A stretch of DNA of 64,000 bases from NCBI RefSeq assembly GCF_020360975.1, contig NW_025408697.1:1-64000 (forward strand), in the 5' to 3' direction. Numbering within the stretch: position 1 is the first letter of the stretch; every line of letters starts with the position of its first letter. Position numbers and translations under genes: made by a program. Positions 1-10,470 of this stretch are shown here, in pieces. Under the pieces are notes generated by a model. The model worked only from the letters and a program-made list of their open reading frames with translations, did no database searches and was not told the DNA's origin. This DNA is from Hirsutella rhossiliensis (lineage: Eukaryota; Ascomycota; Sordariomycetes; Hypocreales; Ophiocordycipitaceae).

Positions 1-149
1 TTCCACTTTTGCCTGCGTGGCGCAATGGTCTTCGCGACAATATTCCCCGTTACCATGCTATCTATGCGTCCACCGTCCCGGCCTCGCCTGGTCTCCACGT
101 GCGACCTGCTACCCCAGCTTTGCCAAAGCGCATTCCTTCCATCGCCGTG
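1..149. repeat. Short dispersed segment shared with 19081-19170
   Basis: Bases 61-149 match the reverse complement of 19081-19170 at roughly 90% identity by eye. Translated, both give the same stretch ending in HVRPATPALPK. Similarity upstream of base 61 is weak. The segment abuts the Copia gag remnant on its right, so the junction near base 150 is probably an old insertion or rearrangement edge. I cannot assign it to a gene. The second copy lies just upstream of Helitron-2, so it could be flanking sequence carried with that element. Confidence 0.5.
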
Positions 150-1470
150 CTGATAGCGGCGGTCAGTAAAGAATTGGTCTTGATCTTGAAGATATTGACT
201 GGGCTGTCCGGGCTGTCTTTGGCTGACGGTTGTGATGACGATCTTAGCTGTGAAGATAGTCCTCGTCTTAGCCGGCACGAAGAGGGCGAATTCTAATTCA
301 GGCACGCCACGGCATGCTCGAATTGTCGTTGAAATTAGCTGGTCTTCGCCGCCATAGCTATTCCCAAGAGCTTCTGGCATAGCTGCAATTTGTCAAGAAG
401 AGCCTGGAGGATTTCACAGAGGCTTCTCGGAGATTCCTTCCGAAGCTGTGTGAAATTGATCGAGGTCCAGTCAGTGATACTGTTGCCTATTGACTTCCGT
501 ATCAGTGCTGCTTCATCTTCTGATACATCTCCGCGAACGTTGAATCGCGGCTGACTTGATGCACGAAGAAGTTCTTTGCTCTTCGTGAGGATATTTGAGA
601 ACAAAGCGTGGAATTGTGACGGTTTGATGCTGCTGTGAGGCAGGCATCGAGAAAGTAACGGATCTTATCATCTAGGATATCGTAGGCGTCACCTGAATAG
701 TTGAGCTTTCGATCCCATAGCTTAGAAAACTGGTTGGCGATGGCAGGATCGAGGTCTTCATTGGGGACCTGGACTGGGGGCACGGTCCGGTAAGCTTCGC
801 GGTCGATAGCTGGTCTGATCATAAGTTCCTGCTGCTGTTGATTCGATCGTGACAGGGGTAGGGATTGGTCATTGGGGGGGTCTTGCGGGAGGTTTAGATC
901 GGGAGTGACTGGTGCTGGGGTTGGTGCTGGGGTTGTTATAGCGATGGCGAACGTCTGAGGAGTTCTTGTTGGCGTCGGTAGGCCGTTTTCGTATAAGATG
1001 GCATCACGAAGATCGTCTTCATCCCACTCAGGAAGTCGGTCACGGTTCTTCAGATTTACTAGAATGCCGTGATCTTTGCGTTCAGCTTTCCTGTATAGAT
1101 TCCTCTGAACCTTAGGGTATTCCGTAGGACCTTACGGACCCTTGATCGACCTTCTTGAAGTCGTCTTCCTCCCAATCCTCAAAGTCTTCTTGAATGATCC
1201 AAGCAGCTCGAGACCTTGACATGTTGAGGAGACTTTATAATCAACGATGCGGGCGAGAACGTAGGTATTATAGTGGATCTCATCGGAAGTCTCGTTGACT
1301 GGGGTGTTGAAGAGGTCCATGTTGAAGATTGTGGCGAGGCCACGGTTGAATTCAGCAATATCGAGGAATTCGTTGATGTCGAGCGCCGGTGCGTTCGCGT
1401 TCGCGCTGCCGCTTGCGCTGCTGCTCATGATGTCGGATGGGGCTTGACAGGAAAATCTGCGAGGAATAGG
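150..1470 (-). pseudogene. Copia-type gag remnant related to Copia-2 gag
   Basis: Read on the minus strand, pieces in several frames line up in order with the gag of Copia-2 (43.9-45.5 kb). Shared landmarks are WDRKLNYSGDAYDILDDKIR (there WDKKLAYTGEPYDIFDDKIR), FAEMYQKMK, the LQALLDKLQLC segment and RACRGVPE. A start codon near 1428 (MSSSASGSANANAP) resembles the MSDNSS start of Copia-2. The zinc knuckle and all of pol are missing, and there are at least four frame changes. No LTR of the Copia-2 type flanks it. It is a dead fragment from a different member of the same family, since protein similarity is only moderate. Confidence 0.75.
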
Positions 1471-1999
1471 GCAAGAAGGTGTCAAGAGAGGTCAAATTGA
1501 TCGAGAGTGATCAATGAAGCTAATAATCAAGCGGGATACCAGAGATTTGTATGTGCGATAGGGCACGCCTAAGAGGTCAGCGGCTGAGGCAAACAACTAG
1601 GCACGGTTGACTGAATAGAGTGGGCGCCGGTCGGGTCTTCGTAGTCAGTCTCGCGTTGTAGCACTTCTTTCTTCGCAGAGCGCCACAGATCGTGAGGATG
1701 CGTTGAGGAAGTCTCTTCTATCTTGCTGCTCTGAGGTTACCAGCCAAGGTAACAACTGATCAGTGTGGATAGGTTAACTGAGGCTCAGTTGGGTCTTTGA
1801 TCGATGATCGTGTTGTTCTTGTTATTCTTCGCTATCTAGACCATGCTGTGAGGTTTGATAGGTTGTGTGCGTGTCGGGTAAACTTTGTTCCCGCTGACGC
1901 ACGTGATACCCTCCTGCGATGTGCGCTCTATCGTACAAATGATCAGACATATTATTTTATTTTGGCGCAGCAGACTTGTTAGCATTGAAGCCGGGTGAA
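1471..1999. other. Spacer without a supported gene
   Basis: No reading frame here has recognisable motifs. It probably contains the leader or a degraded flank of the gag remnant, but no LTR match to Copia-2 was seen. Confidence 0.4.
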
Positions 2000-2198
2000 T
2001 GTCGCATATCAAGCCTGTCCAGGACGATTATTCATAAGGTGGCGATTTTACTCGCAACGCCGCTGTTGCCTGCTAGGCAACCGCTACTGCGTAAACGCGA
2101 CGGACTTTTCATTTGTGTATAAAGAGCTGCACATTTTCGTGCGTTCGTTCATTTAGCTCCTGTTCTTCAGATAATTCTCATCAATTGCCTGATCTGAC
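2000..2198 (+). repeat. Degraded solo LTR of the Copia-1 family
   Basis: The segment starts with TGTCGCATATCAAGCCTG and follows the intact LTRs at 9923-10160 and 56988-57225. It keeps the ACGCCGCTGTTGCCTGCTAG core and the GTATAAAGAGCTGCAC promoter-like box. It has many substitutions, lacks the CCGGTA hexamer, and ends early within the sequence corresponding to CCTGATGCC. No internal region follows, so it is an old solo LTR that has decayed. Confidence 0.85.
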
Positions 2199-2421
2199 GG
2201 CAGCCCTGAGGTTTGTTGCCTCTTTGCATCGTACACCACTATTCCGGTAATCACCCAGCTATCAATACCACACAGCCTCTCCGCATATTAATATACTATT
2301 ACAGCGTACCCTTTATCCAGTAGTAGTAGACGCATTCGTCGCCCATCGTCATCACGTTCGATCATAAACGTCCTTTCTCATTTATGGCCGTCCTTCATCC
2401 CCAGGAATGCTGTCCTCACCA
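2199..2421. other. Spacer downstream of the kinase-like pseudogene
   Basis: No gene is supported here. The stretch separates the degraded LTR from the 3' end of the minus-strand kinase-like gene. Confidence 0.4.
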
Positions 2422-4601
2422 TCAGAGTATCCTCTGCGAATCCAAAACTTCCCGCACCTCGCCGCTTGCATACTCTGCCCTTCCTGGACCTGTCGTACTG
2501 CCCGAGTCCAATCTTCTCTTGTTGGGCACCAGCTGCGCAAGTGGCCGTCGCACTAGTTCAAGCAACATAGCACGCTCAAAGTCGATCATCATCACCGTCC
2601 GTCTCTTTGTTGACCAGCATGTTGGCGCTTCGCACGTCTTTGTGCACCACACCTTCCTCATGTATCGCCCGCAGGGATGCAAGCGCCTTGGCCTCAAGGA
2701 TTCTTCTCGTGCTGGCTGCGACCTTGGCCTCGTCAATTATGTCTCCTCCCCATGAAAGAAACGTCATGTGCACGACGTAAACCCGATGGTCGTAGTAGTA
2801 GGTCCTCTTCAGCGGCCGAAGGTCTACGGCTCCGAGAAAGACAGGTACGTTAACGCCCTGAACCCGCTCTAGGCGCTTGTAGACGGTTGCTTCATGCTCA
2901 AGGTCTCGGATGAAGGCCTTCACTGTGCCCTTGCACACAAACGTGTAGCCATACGACAGAAGGTCACCTTGAAAGCACTCGAGCACCGTGCTTTCTAGCT
3001 TGGCGGGGCCGGCGTGCCAGGATTCGTTGACTTCTTCGAGGTACATTTGCATCGCCTCGTCCACGTTGTCCGCGTTGTCCACGTCGTCCTTGCCGCTCAG
3101 AGGGGCTCGGCGTATCCGGAGGTCGATATCCCGACTCGTCGTCCGATGATTCCGACTGATCTCGTCTAGTCGCAATTGTGTTGCGCTCGTCGCCTATTCT
3201 ACCTCGACGGTGTCTCCTCCCGCCGCGTAATCGGCGACCGGTCAAAGTCCTCGTATGTTGTAGGTGCCCAGCTGGATGCGATGTTCGATGCCATTCGGTC
3301 GCTCTCTGGAATCGATCGCAGTGTCGTTTCGAAATCCTCCGCCCACCTGTTGAGATTCGCCGTCGCCCGATCACGCTCATCCTGCCCGTGTTCCACCCGT
3401 CCGCCCGGCCTACCTAGCGCCATCAGGCTGAACGCGAGATACTGCCCCACCGCGGAGCTAGACTGCATATGCTCTGGATGAGCCAACACCTCCGGCCCGC
3501 TCTGCCAGGTGATAATACAACGTTTCAGGCTCGGCCCAGTCCACCTTGAGGAAGACGGTCGCCTCGCCAGTTGTCAGCAACCCGTACTCGAGACCGCCCT
3601 CGATCATGTAGTGATACGTTTGTGTGAGGGCAGACGCCGTCAGTCTCTCGGCGTGATATTCAAAACGGCCGTCCGGGTCCACAGATGGCGGGATCGTCTT
3701 CCGATTGACGACTTCCTTGTAGATATTCATCGGCCGTAATCCGGCGCGGAGATGCGGAGCTGTGAGCTTATGGGGTGCCTTATACTCGGACACATAGATC
3801 ATCGTCCGCTTCTCGGGGATGGGTCATCACCAGACCGATAAATGCAGATTTGGTCGGGCCGCAGCTGATGAAGATCTCGTCGGTGGTCCGTGTTTGCGGC
3901 GGTGTTGACGGGTTCTCCCGGGCGACTACTTCCTCTGCGACGTCGCTGATGGCGTGAGGATGGTTCTCGAAGACGATCCCGTTTCCCATGTCGAATGCGT
4001 CGCACACCTCGTCAATCTGCCTGAGTTGCTCCATGATGACTCTGACAGGGTCTTCGACACTATTATGCATGAAGTATTCCAGCGTCTTCTCATCTGCTAT
4101 CGATCGTTGCGCCACTCTCCTTCCTAGACCGGCTAGGAAGTTTTTTCTCGAAGACACGAATGCCGACGGGCAGACATTCGTAGAGAGTATCGAAAATGCT
4201 CCCCGCTGTTCCATGAACCGTGGCCAAGGCTCAAGACTAGTAGGCACAGCTTGTTTCGAGGGTTGGTGATGGAACCCTTGACGTAAGCCTGCGGTCTCTT
4301 TCCACCGTGAACTGGGAAAAGACGTGGTGATGACAAGCAGCGATGTACTCGTCGAATGTGGTCGGTCGCGTCTGTTCCTCTGCTTCTTCGGCGCGTTGCT
4401 GCTCCTTCTCGGCGCGTTGCTGTTCCTCTGCTTCTTCGGCGCGTTGCTGCTCCTTCTCGGCGCGTTGCTGCTCCTTCTCGGCACGATCTCGCTCTTGTTG
4501 ACGCTCGTTCTGCTTCTTCGGCGCGTTGCTTTTCGCTTGCAATGCGTTCTTCCGCCTCACGAAGTCGCCTCTAGCTCCTCGATTTTGTTTGTTTCCTGCA
4601 T
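2422..4601 (-). pseudogene. Fungal kinase-like protein, frameshifted
   Basis: A start at 4601 (MQETNKIEELEA) begins a Glu/Gln/Arg/Ala coiled coil (about 4370-4560, repeats of QQRAEKE and QQRAEEAEE). Next comes a PTTFDEYIAACH segment, then a middle domain with GGLEYGLLTTGEATVFLKVD and LYYHLAE. The C-terminal kinase fold has VVHKDVRSANMLVN (HxD and catalytic-loop Asn) near 2590-2630 and MMIDFE in the DFG position near 2570-2590. This order is typical of a large family of fungal kinase-like proteins of unknown role. The pieces lie in at least five minus-strand segments in different frames. HKDVR keeps the catalytic Asp, so the ancestor may have been active. The stop is at 2422. Confidence 0.75.
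4370..4520 (-). repeat. Imperfect tandem repeat encoding the coiled coil
   Basis: Units built from GCGTTGCTGCTCCTTCTCG and CTCTGCTTCTTCGGC alternate several times. On the minus strand they encode QQRAEKE and QQRAEEAEE heptad-like units of the kinase-like protein. The opposite strand reads as Leu/Phe-rich nonsense. Confidence 0.8.
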
Positions 4602-5100
4602 GTGGTAGTGATGTTGGTTGGAACTTGCTAAACGTGTGTTTTTGATGGTGACGACAACCTTCGTGGAAACGATGGTTACGAAAAGGCTAGAGACAGTTGA
4701 GAAGGCAACCACATCATGTCACGTGACTCGCCTGAAATTCTTCCTGACTAACGCACTTAGTTGGCTGCCCCACCTAGTTCTCCACCCACAGTCTCGCGAA
4801 GAGGGCAGGCAAAGGGCGACGTTACCCGTTGATCTTGGTGGCCACAGCAGCTCAACCAAGTGTCTTCGCCACTTTCCACTATTCTAAGATTGTCCCGGGG
4901 TTTTGTGCTGTCCCGGATTTTTGGGCCAACTTAACGTTTTTGGTCAGCCGCGCCTGCCTTTGACCAACGGGTATGTGTGTGTATTTTCCGTCCAGCGCCG
5001 TCAGGCCGCTCAGGTCCCGGTGGGGCACAGGACGCTGAGCTAGGCTATCGAGAAAATCCTGTCACAGTAGGCTTCACCCAGCGCTTGCAAGGCCTCGCAA
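4602..5100. other. Spacer, no supported gene
   Basis: No motif-bearing frame was found. The right part (about 4890-5100) may be the degraded 5' end of the hAT element that follows, but no terminal inverted repeats were recognised. Confidence 0.35.
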
Positions 5101-6109
5101 GGGCGAGCTGTCGGCTCAATCCCCGGAGACGACTTTCCTACCTCCCCTCGTAGGTTTTCGCTAACTTCATCAAGGTAGGGTTGCGCGATGCTTTGACGAC
5201 GATACACCTCAGCTTTGGCCTGTGGACGTCGCCGAATCGTTTTGCGATTGTGGCTTGTCTCGCACACTTCATCGACCAGGGGCACGCCAGCAGTCGCGGC
5301 TGCTTGCACTTCGACGTCAATTCGGCATCCATAGCGGAAAGAACCTTGCTGCGTCACTCGTGGGCATCGTCCAGGACTGGGAGATCCGGGGGCGAGTCGG
5401 CTGTGTTGTCTCTGACAACTTAGTCACAAATGATCATTGCCTGCACTACATGTACAAGCAGCTGGACTCATCCATGAGAACCGCTGACATCAAGGCACGC
5501 CGGATGCGTTGTTATGAGCACACTCTCAATCTTGTTGCGCGGGCCTTTCTACGACAAAGATGCAGAGTCCTTCGAACTCGAATCCGAGATCAATTGCATG
5601 CGAGGCCTTCCAGAGCAGGACCTCGGCCACTGGCGCGCGAAAGGGCCCATCGGGAAACTTCATAACGTTGTCAAGTTCATCCGATCGTCGCCACAGCGGA
5701 GCGAACACTTCAATCGCATTGCGCAGGATGAAGAGTATGAGGAACATCGGCTTTGCGAAGAGTCAACTGCGGAACTGGAGGTCATCCTGAACAACGAGAC
5801 TCGGTGGAGCCCACATACATGATGATCGAGAGGGCTTTGAGGAATCGGACGGACATTCGGGCATTCATCTTTGCACTTGAAGGCGAACAAGATGAGGCAA
5901 AACGCATCCCGGCGGCTGACATATTATCGAATGAGGATTGGCGCGTACTTGGTGAAGTCAATGCGATTCTCAAGCCAATATACCTTCAGACAATGCGGAC
6001 CCAGGGCTGGGGCAAATCTGACGGCCATGGGCACCTGTGGGAGGTGTTGGTAGGGATGGAATATCTCTCAGAGCACTTTGAGGACTGGAAGGCATTTACG
6101 CGGAGATGA
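5101..6109 (+). pseudogene. hAT-superfamily transposase fragment (Restless-like)
   Basis: Four plus-strand pieces in different frames follow the order of a fungal hAT transposase. They are TTIHLSFGLWTSPNR near 5190, GCVVSDNLVTND near 5400-5440 (the second conserved Asp region of the hAT DDE domain), RRMRCYEHTLNLVARAF near 5500-5560 (the CxxH-type motif seen in hATs), and LNNETRWSPTYMMIERALRNR near 5790-5850. The catalytic region ends near WEVLVGMEYLSEHFEDWK (about 6035-6095). The usual C-terminal dimerisation domain is not recognisable after 6109, and the BED finger is missing at the start. At least three frameshifts are present. Function of the ancestor: cut-and-paste transposition. Confidence 0.8.
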
Positions 6110-6324
6110 CAACACTGACGATGAGTCAAGCTACCTTGGTCGACCTCGAGCCGGTTGAAGCAGCGTCCATTCCCACTGACTCGCCAGGAGGCCGGCCAAA
6201 CCGTGCGCGTCGTCTCCCCGCTCGCTTTGATGATGACGAGGTTTACGTAGCCAGACAGCGGACCCAAACGTCAAGGTTCACAGAGTTGGCTTTGCCAGAG
6301 CAATATCACTTTAGTCACCTTCCC

Positions 6325-7327
6325 TCATATTGCGAGGCCCAGGCAATCCTTCCACTCGACAGGCGTTTCTTCTGCGGCGGCAGCATTTTTCGCACCTTCA
6401 TCGGCGAGAGCGTTCCACTGGCGTGGGATCTTCCAGAACTGGATGACCAGGCCATTACGGTGGCCTTCTCACACTCCCCAAGAGCATCTCCCACAAGTCC
6501 TTGTTCTTGACGTTGCCGCCGCCAATTCCTTCTTACCTTTCGTCCTCCAATTGTTCTGCACCCAAGCCTTCGCCCACTGTGTCGAGCCCTCCACGACGTA
6601 CTCAGAGTCGGTGGCGATGATGACTGTACTGAAGCCCTCGCCCGGCCAGTGTCGGAAACGCAGGGCGGCGATGACAGCTCGCAGCTCAGCCCGGTTGCTG
6701 CTTTGATGCCGTCATCACCCCAAGGGCCCTGCTTTTCCAGACGACCTGAGACCACGAGCGGTTGGCCCTCAATATGAAGCCCTGTACAAATGCCCAACCT
6801 GCCTTCGGATTGATTGGCCGTTGTTAAGGCATGCCCGTCGGTCATGATGAGAAGCATGGACTTGTCGTTGGGGTAGGTGCACCTGTGATCACGGACCGCG
6901 GGTTAGCCAGGCACGAGAAAGTACGTAACGAAGAAGAAAAGCTTCATACCTGACGATATTCATGAAACGAACCCTGCCGCGAAACAGCTCCATCGGTCGC
7001 AGGGGCTAGTGGGATGTCGAAACTTGGAGGGGAACACCAGACCAGTGCCCCTCATCACGTCAGATCCTAGGGAAGGGATGGCGATGGTGGATGGCGGCGC
7101 AAAAGGAGCCACGTCATGATCCTCATCATCTTCCTCGTTGTCCTCGATGTCTCACCAAGGACATCGTCCATAAAGCTGTAGTCGCTGCAACATATACCAC
7201 AACGCACCAATCCATGAGGTCCACAGACAAGTCGACCGTTTGGCAGCTCACAAGGGCCTTCGTCGTCGTCGCTGCTGCTGTAGCCGAGTGGGACTAGGCC
7301 CTGGGCGAGGTACCAGCCGCGAGGCAT
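6325..7327 (-). pseudogene. RNase H-domain protein, frameshifted
   Basis: Reading minus from an ATG at 7327 (MPRGWYLAQGLVPLGYSS), an acidic stretch is followed by a Cys-rich CGPHGLVRCGICCSDYSFMDD segment (about 7150-7215). After a probable short intron (about 6893-6948, GTATG to CACAG) the RNase H fold continues with a TDG near 6835-6845, SNRAELRAVIAALRFR near 6650-6710 and TDSEYVVEGSTQWAKAWVQ near 6560-6615. Those give the Asp-Glu-Asp metal ligands. The end WKIPRQWNALADEGAK leads to a stop at 6325. Single-base shifts occur near 7145, 7000, 6710, 6530 and 6440. It looks like a cellular-type fungal RNase H homolog rather than a retroelement domain, because no reverse transcriptase is adjacent. 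Confidence 0.7.
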
Positions 7328-8440
7328 TGCGGATGCCTGTTTTCTGCCGCTCTGTTCGGTATGTTTGTGCTGAGGTATTTCATTTGACCAAGTGGTGGTC
7401 GTGAAGGGAAGGTCGAGGGCGGGGGCAGATTGCAAGCTGAGGTAAGATACTTACCGGCAGCCAATCAATAATAGTCTGACGAGGAGGCCGCGAGAGCGCA
7501 TCGCTTATGTGGAGAACGGTGGACGGTGGCACATTAGTACGGTGGGCGAGAGGGGACAGTGTTGCAAAACCCATTTTAGGTTTAGGCGCGTCGATGGGCA
7601 GACATTCGAGTACTTCGGAGGGTCCCGACAGAAGTACCGCGGACTGGCAGCGGGCCTGCGCGACCTCCGCTGCCAGGGCTGGATTCCCCACAGCACCCTC
7701 CTGCGAGAACGATTTCCATCACGAGTAACCAGAATCACGTCGGTATATCAACAAAAATTACTTGGAATTCTTTTTTTTGTTACAGAGCATACCCGAATAT
7801 CGACGCCATGAATGACCATAAAAGAGCACTGCGTCACAAGTACGGGGAAGATGATCCCGCACCTGAGGGCAAACAAGGCCATACCCTGGACCAGCCCAAT
7901 GTTTCCATCGTCAATGCGACGCATCCTTCCTTGTATTTTTACTTTCTTGGCACGCAAGTGTTAAGAAAGTAGCCTATTCTCACATACTTTCGCTTAACAA
8001 GTGCTCTTGACAAAACTCCAATTGAGCCGCGCGCAAGCGCCGGCAGCGGCCATGGCACCAGCCTCAGGTTCGCATGTCGACTCCAATGCCTCGAGACAAG
8101 GCATACGATCGCCGCCAAATTCAGCGGCTCACATATCGCATCTCCGACCTCGCTACCCGACGGAAGCTCGCCGAAAAGACTCGTTTCCCGCGGCCCAGCA
8201 GCTGGCCCAGTCAATCTCGTCCACCGAAACGCTTGAAGCTGCCGTCACGGAAGGAGCGCAGCTGGAAGAAGCCCCGAATCTCCTCGACTCAGCCCAGTCC
8301 ACTGAGCACGCGCCAGTCTCAATCCTCGAAGCGGCCACGAAAATTGCTTGCGACAAAACGGCTGCCCACAGCGCCAAGCTGGCAGTCTTACGGGTCTTTA
8401 GCGAATCATTCGAACAAGCAGCAAAGCAGTTCACGTCTGG
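7328..8440. other. Unassigned stretch between RNase H and NLR remnants
   Basis: Several overlapping open frames of 70-156 codons exist on both strands (for example plus 8001-8471, Ser/Ala-rich), but none shows a motif I recognise. The plus-strand frame merges into the NLR remnant by chance of frame. A T-rich run lies at about 7770-7780. No RNA gene or promoter is evident. Confidence 0.35.
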
Positions 8441-9955
8441 TACCGAAAACAGCAGATTTTGCAGTTCTTAACATTTTCCGAACGACCATTAACTATCAGA
8501 GAAGTCGTTGACGCGATCGCATTAGATACCACGTCGAAACCTCGATTTGACCGCAAAAATAGAATGCCAGTTCCAGAGGAGGTGTCAAGATATTGTTCCA
8601 GCCTCGTGTCCGTAACGAGAGACAAACAGGGCAGCGAAAAGACTGTGACGCAGCTGCAGCTTGCACATTTCTCAGTCAAGGAGTACTTGATGTCTGACAG
8701 ATTACAGGCGGACATCGCTGAGCACTTCGAACAGACTAATGCAAGAGCTTCCATCGCAGAAGTCTGCCTTGCGTACTTACTGGATATGGATCACTTTCTT
8801 CCGATTACAGAACTCAGGCAGTCATACTGGTTGGCCCAATATTCTGCACAATACTGGATGGACCACGCTGTAGTAGCGGTGTAGCAGCGCAAGAGTTCAT
8901 TCACTTCTCATAGATTTCCTTGTATGCGATGTTACTCTAAAAATGCTGTCAGTTGTACAGGCCTGACTATTTGTCACAAAGTGGTCCGTATATTCCGTAC
9001 CGAATCGCACCAGCTCTATATTACGCCTCACTTGCGGGATTATGCCGTTCAGTTCAGACGCTTCTCAACAAGGGTGCCGACGTCAACGCCCAGGGCGGGC
9101 GATACGGCAATGCTCTCCAAGCTGCGTCAACTCAAGGACATGAGAAGGTGGTCCAGACGCTGCTCGACAAAGGTGCTGATGTCAACATCCAGGGCGGAGA
9201 GGACGGCAATGCTCTTCAGGCTGCTTCCCTTGAAGGACACGAGAAGGTGGTCCAGATGCTGCTCGAGAAGGGTGCCGACGTCAACTCTCAGAGTGAAAGG
9301 CACGGCAATGCTTTTCAGGCTGCCTTATGTGGAGGACACGAGAAGGTTGCTCAGATGCTGCTCGAGAATGGTGCCGACGTCAATGCCCAAGGCGGAGAGT
9401 ACGGCATGCTCTTCAGGCTGCTTCACTTAAAGGACATGAGAAGGTGGCCCAGATGCTGCTTGAGAAGGGAGCCGACGTCAACGCTAAGGATGGCAATGCT
9501 CTCTGCGCTGCTTCATATGGGGGGCACGAGAAGGTGGTCCAGATGCTGCTCGAGAATGGTGCCAACGTCAACACTCAGAGTGAAAGGTACGGCAATGCTC
9601 TCTGGGCTGCTTCACTTAACGGACACGAGAAGGTGGTCCAGATGCTACTCGAGAAAGGTGCTGACATCGACGCCTGGCTCTTCCCTTGTCTATTCCGAGC
9701 TGCAGGCTGCCGCAGCACATTTAGGGGGAAGAACAAATGGAAAAAGCACGTCAACGCCCTACATGTTTGTGAGAACGTCTGGGTTTGCGCTGAAGGAACT
9801 GCACGTTACTCGCAATCGTCTCCTACCAACAAGCCTCAAGCGAGGTGCCATTTCCTCTGGTGGTCGTGTTTTATTCGAAAGGACTTATACATTTCGCACA
9901 TAGACCGGAGTCATAAATATCTTGTCGCATATCAAGCCTGCCTAGGATGATTATT
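8441..9955 (+). pseudogene. NLR-type NACHT-associated/ankyrin/C2H2 fragment
   Basis: The first part (ILQFLTFSERPLTIREVVDA, then QLAHFSVKEYL) is the winged-helix and linker region that follows a NACHT NTPase in fungal STAND/NLR proteins. The NACHT domain itself is absent. A stop at 8882 and frame changes separate it from seven highly alike 33-residue ankyrin repeats (about 9020-9680; consensus HEKVVQMLLEKGADVN). A one-base deletion near 9405 changes frame inside repeat five. The array runs into a C2H2-like tail (FRAAGCRSTF..KKHVNALH and later RKDLYISHIDRSH). The last residues and the stop come from the LTR at 9923. Intact relatives sense non-self or effectors and trigger cell death; this copy is broken at both ends. 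Confidence 0.75.
9020..9680 (+). repeat. Ankyrin-encoding tandem repeat (seven units)
   Basis: Units of about 99 bp share GGACACGAGAAGGTGGTCCA and cores such as GCTGCTCGAGAAGGGTGCCG. Very low divergence between units is typical of fungal NLR sensor repeats kept alike by unequal exchange. One unit is three residues shorter (about 9480-9500, ADVNAKDG). Confidence 0.8.
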
Positions 9956-10160
9956 CATGAAGTGGCGATGTTACTCGCAACGCCGCTGTTGCCTGCTAGG
10001 CAACCACTACCGGTACTGCGTAATCACGCGACGGACCTTTCATTTGCGTATAAAGAGCTGCACAACTCCGTGCGTTCGTTCGTTCACTTCTTGTTCTTTA
10101 GATAATTCTCATCAATTGCCTGATGCCATCTCTGACCCGTGTGGAGCCAAATGTCTGACA
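9923..10160 (+). repeat. Intact solo LTR of the Copia-1 family
   Basis: This 238-bp LTR runs TG...CA from TGTCGCATATCAAG to AATGTCTGACA. By eye it differs from the LTR at 56988-57225 by one base. It holds a GTATAAAGAG promoter-like box and a GTTGCC-TGCTA-GGCAAC hairpin. No 5-bp duplication flanks it (TATCT left, CAATC right), and no internal region follows. It closes the NLR fragment on the left and a coiled-coil fragment on the right, so it probably marks a recombination between two insertions. Confidence 0.9.
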
Positions 10161-10412
10161 CAATCTCCTCCTTGCGCAAGCGAGTCACTTGGTCCATCTC
10201 CAAAGTCTTGTCCCACAATTCGCGAGATGCTTTTTCTTTGAGCTTTCTGATTGCGCCAGCCTCCTCTTTTGCTTTGATAGCCACGGATAGGTCCTTTGAA
10301 TTGGCAAGTCTTCTGGCTTCGACTGCATGGTGCTTGGCGGCTTTGGTATATGCTGTGCGAGTAGCTCTAGCGGCTGCAATTCTAGCCCTCCTAGACGTGA
10401 TTACTACCTCCT
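10161..10412 (-). pseudogene. Coiled-coil protein fragment, unidentified
   Basis: On the minus strand about 80 codons rich in Ala, Lys, Glu and Arg (RRARIAAARATRTAYTKAAK, KAKEEAGAIRKLKEKA) stay open from the Helitron-1 edge at 10413 to the LTR edge at 10160. Both ends are cut by mobile elements. The composition resembles the Ala-rich tail of the toxin-like fragment at 26245-26640, and both touch the same end of the same LTR family. No direct sequence match was seen, so kinship is only a guess. Confidence 0.45.
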
Positions 10413-10470
10413 TAAAATACTTCGAACACCCGTTAAGTTGCCAATGCAAGGGGCTTAACGGCTGAATATC
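10413..10470 (-). repeat. Helitron 3' terminal hairpin
   Basis: CCGTTAAG and CTTAACGG form a perfect 8-bp stem enclosing TTGCCAATGCAAGGGG, which itself can pair TTGC with GCAA. It sits about 18 bases from the element edge. The same structure occurs in Helitron-3 at 52537-52571. Helitrons use such hairpins to end rolling-circle transfer. Confidence 0.7.

Noticed and set aside
4324..4608. Plus-strand Leu/Phe-rich frame resembling a membrane protein
   Set aside because: It is the antisense of the Glu/Gln/Arg coiled-coil repeat in the kinase-like gene; composition follows from the repeat.
8001..8471. Ser/Ala-rich 156-codon frame upstream of the NLR remnant
   Set aside because: No motif, other frames equally open, and no continuity of domain order with the NLR part.
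9020..9680. Regular repeats considered as a CRISPR-like array
   Set aside because: Units are coding ankyrin repeats of about 99 bp without spacers, in a eukaryotic context.
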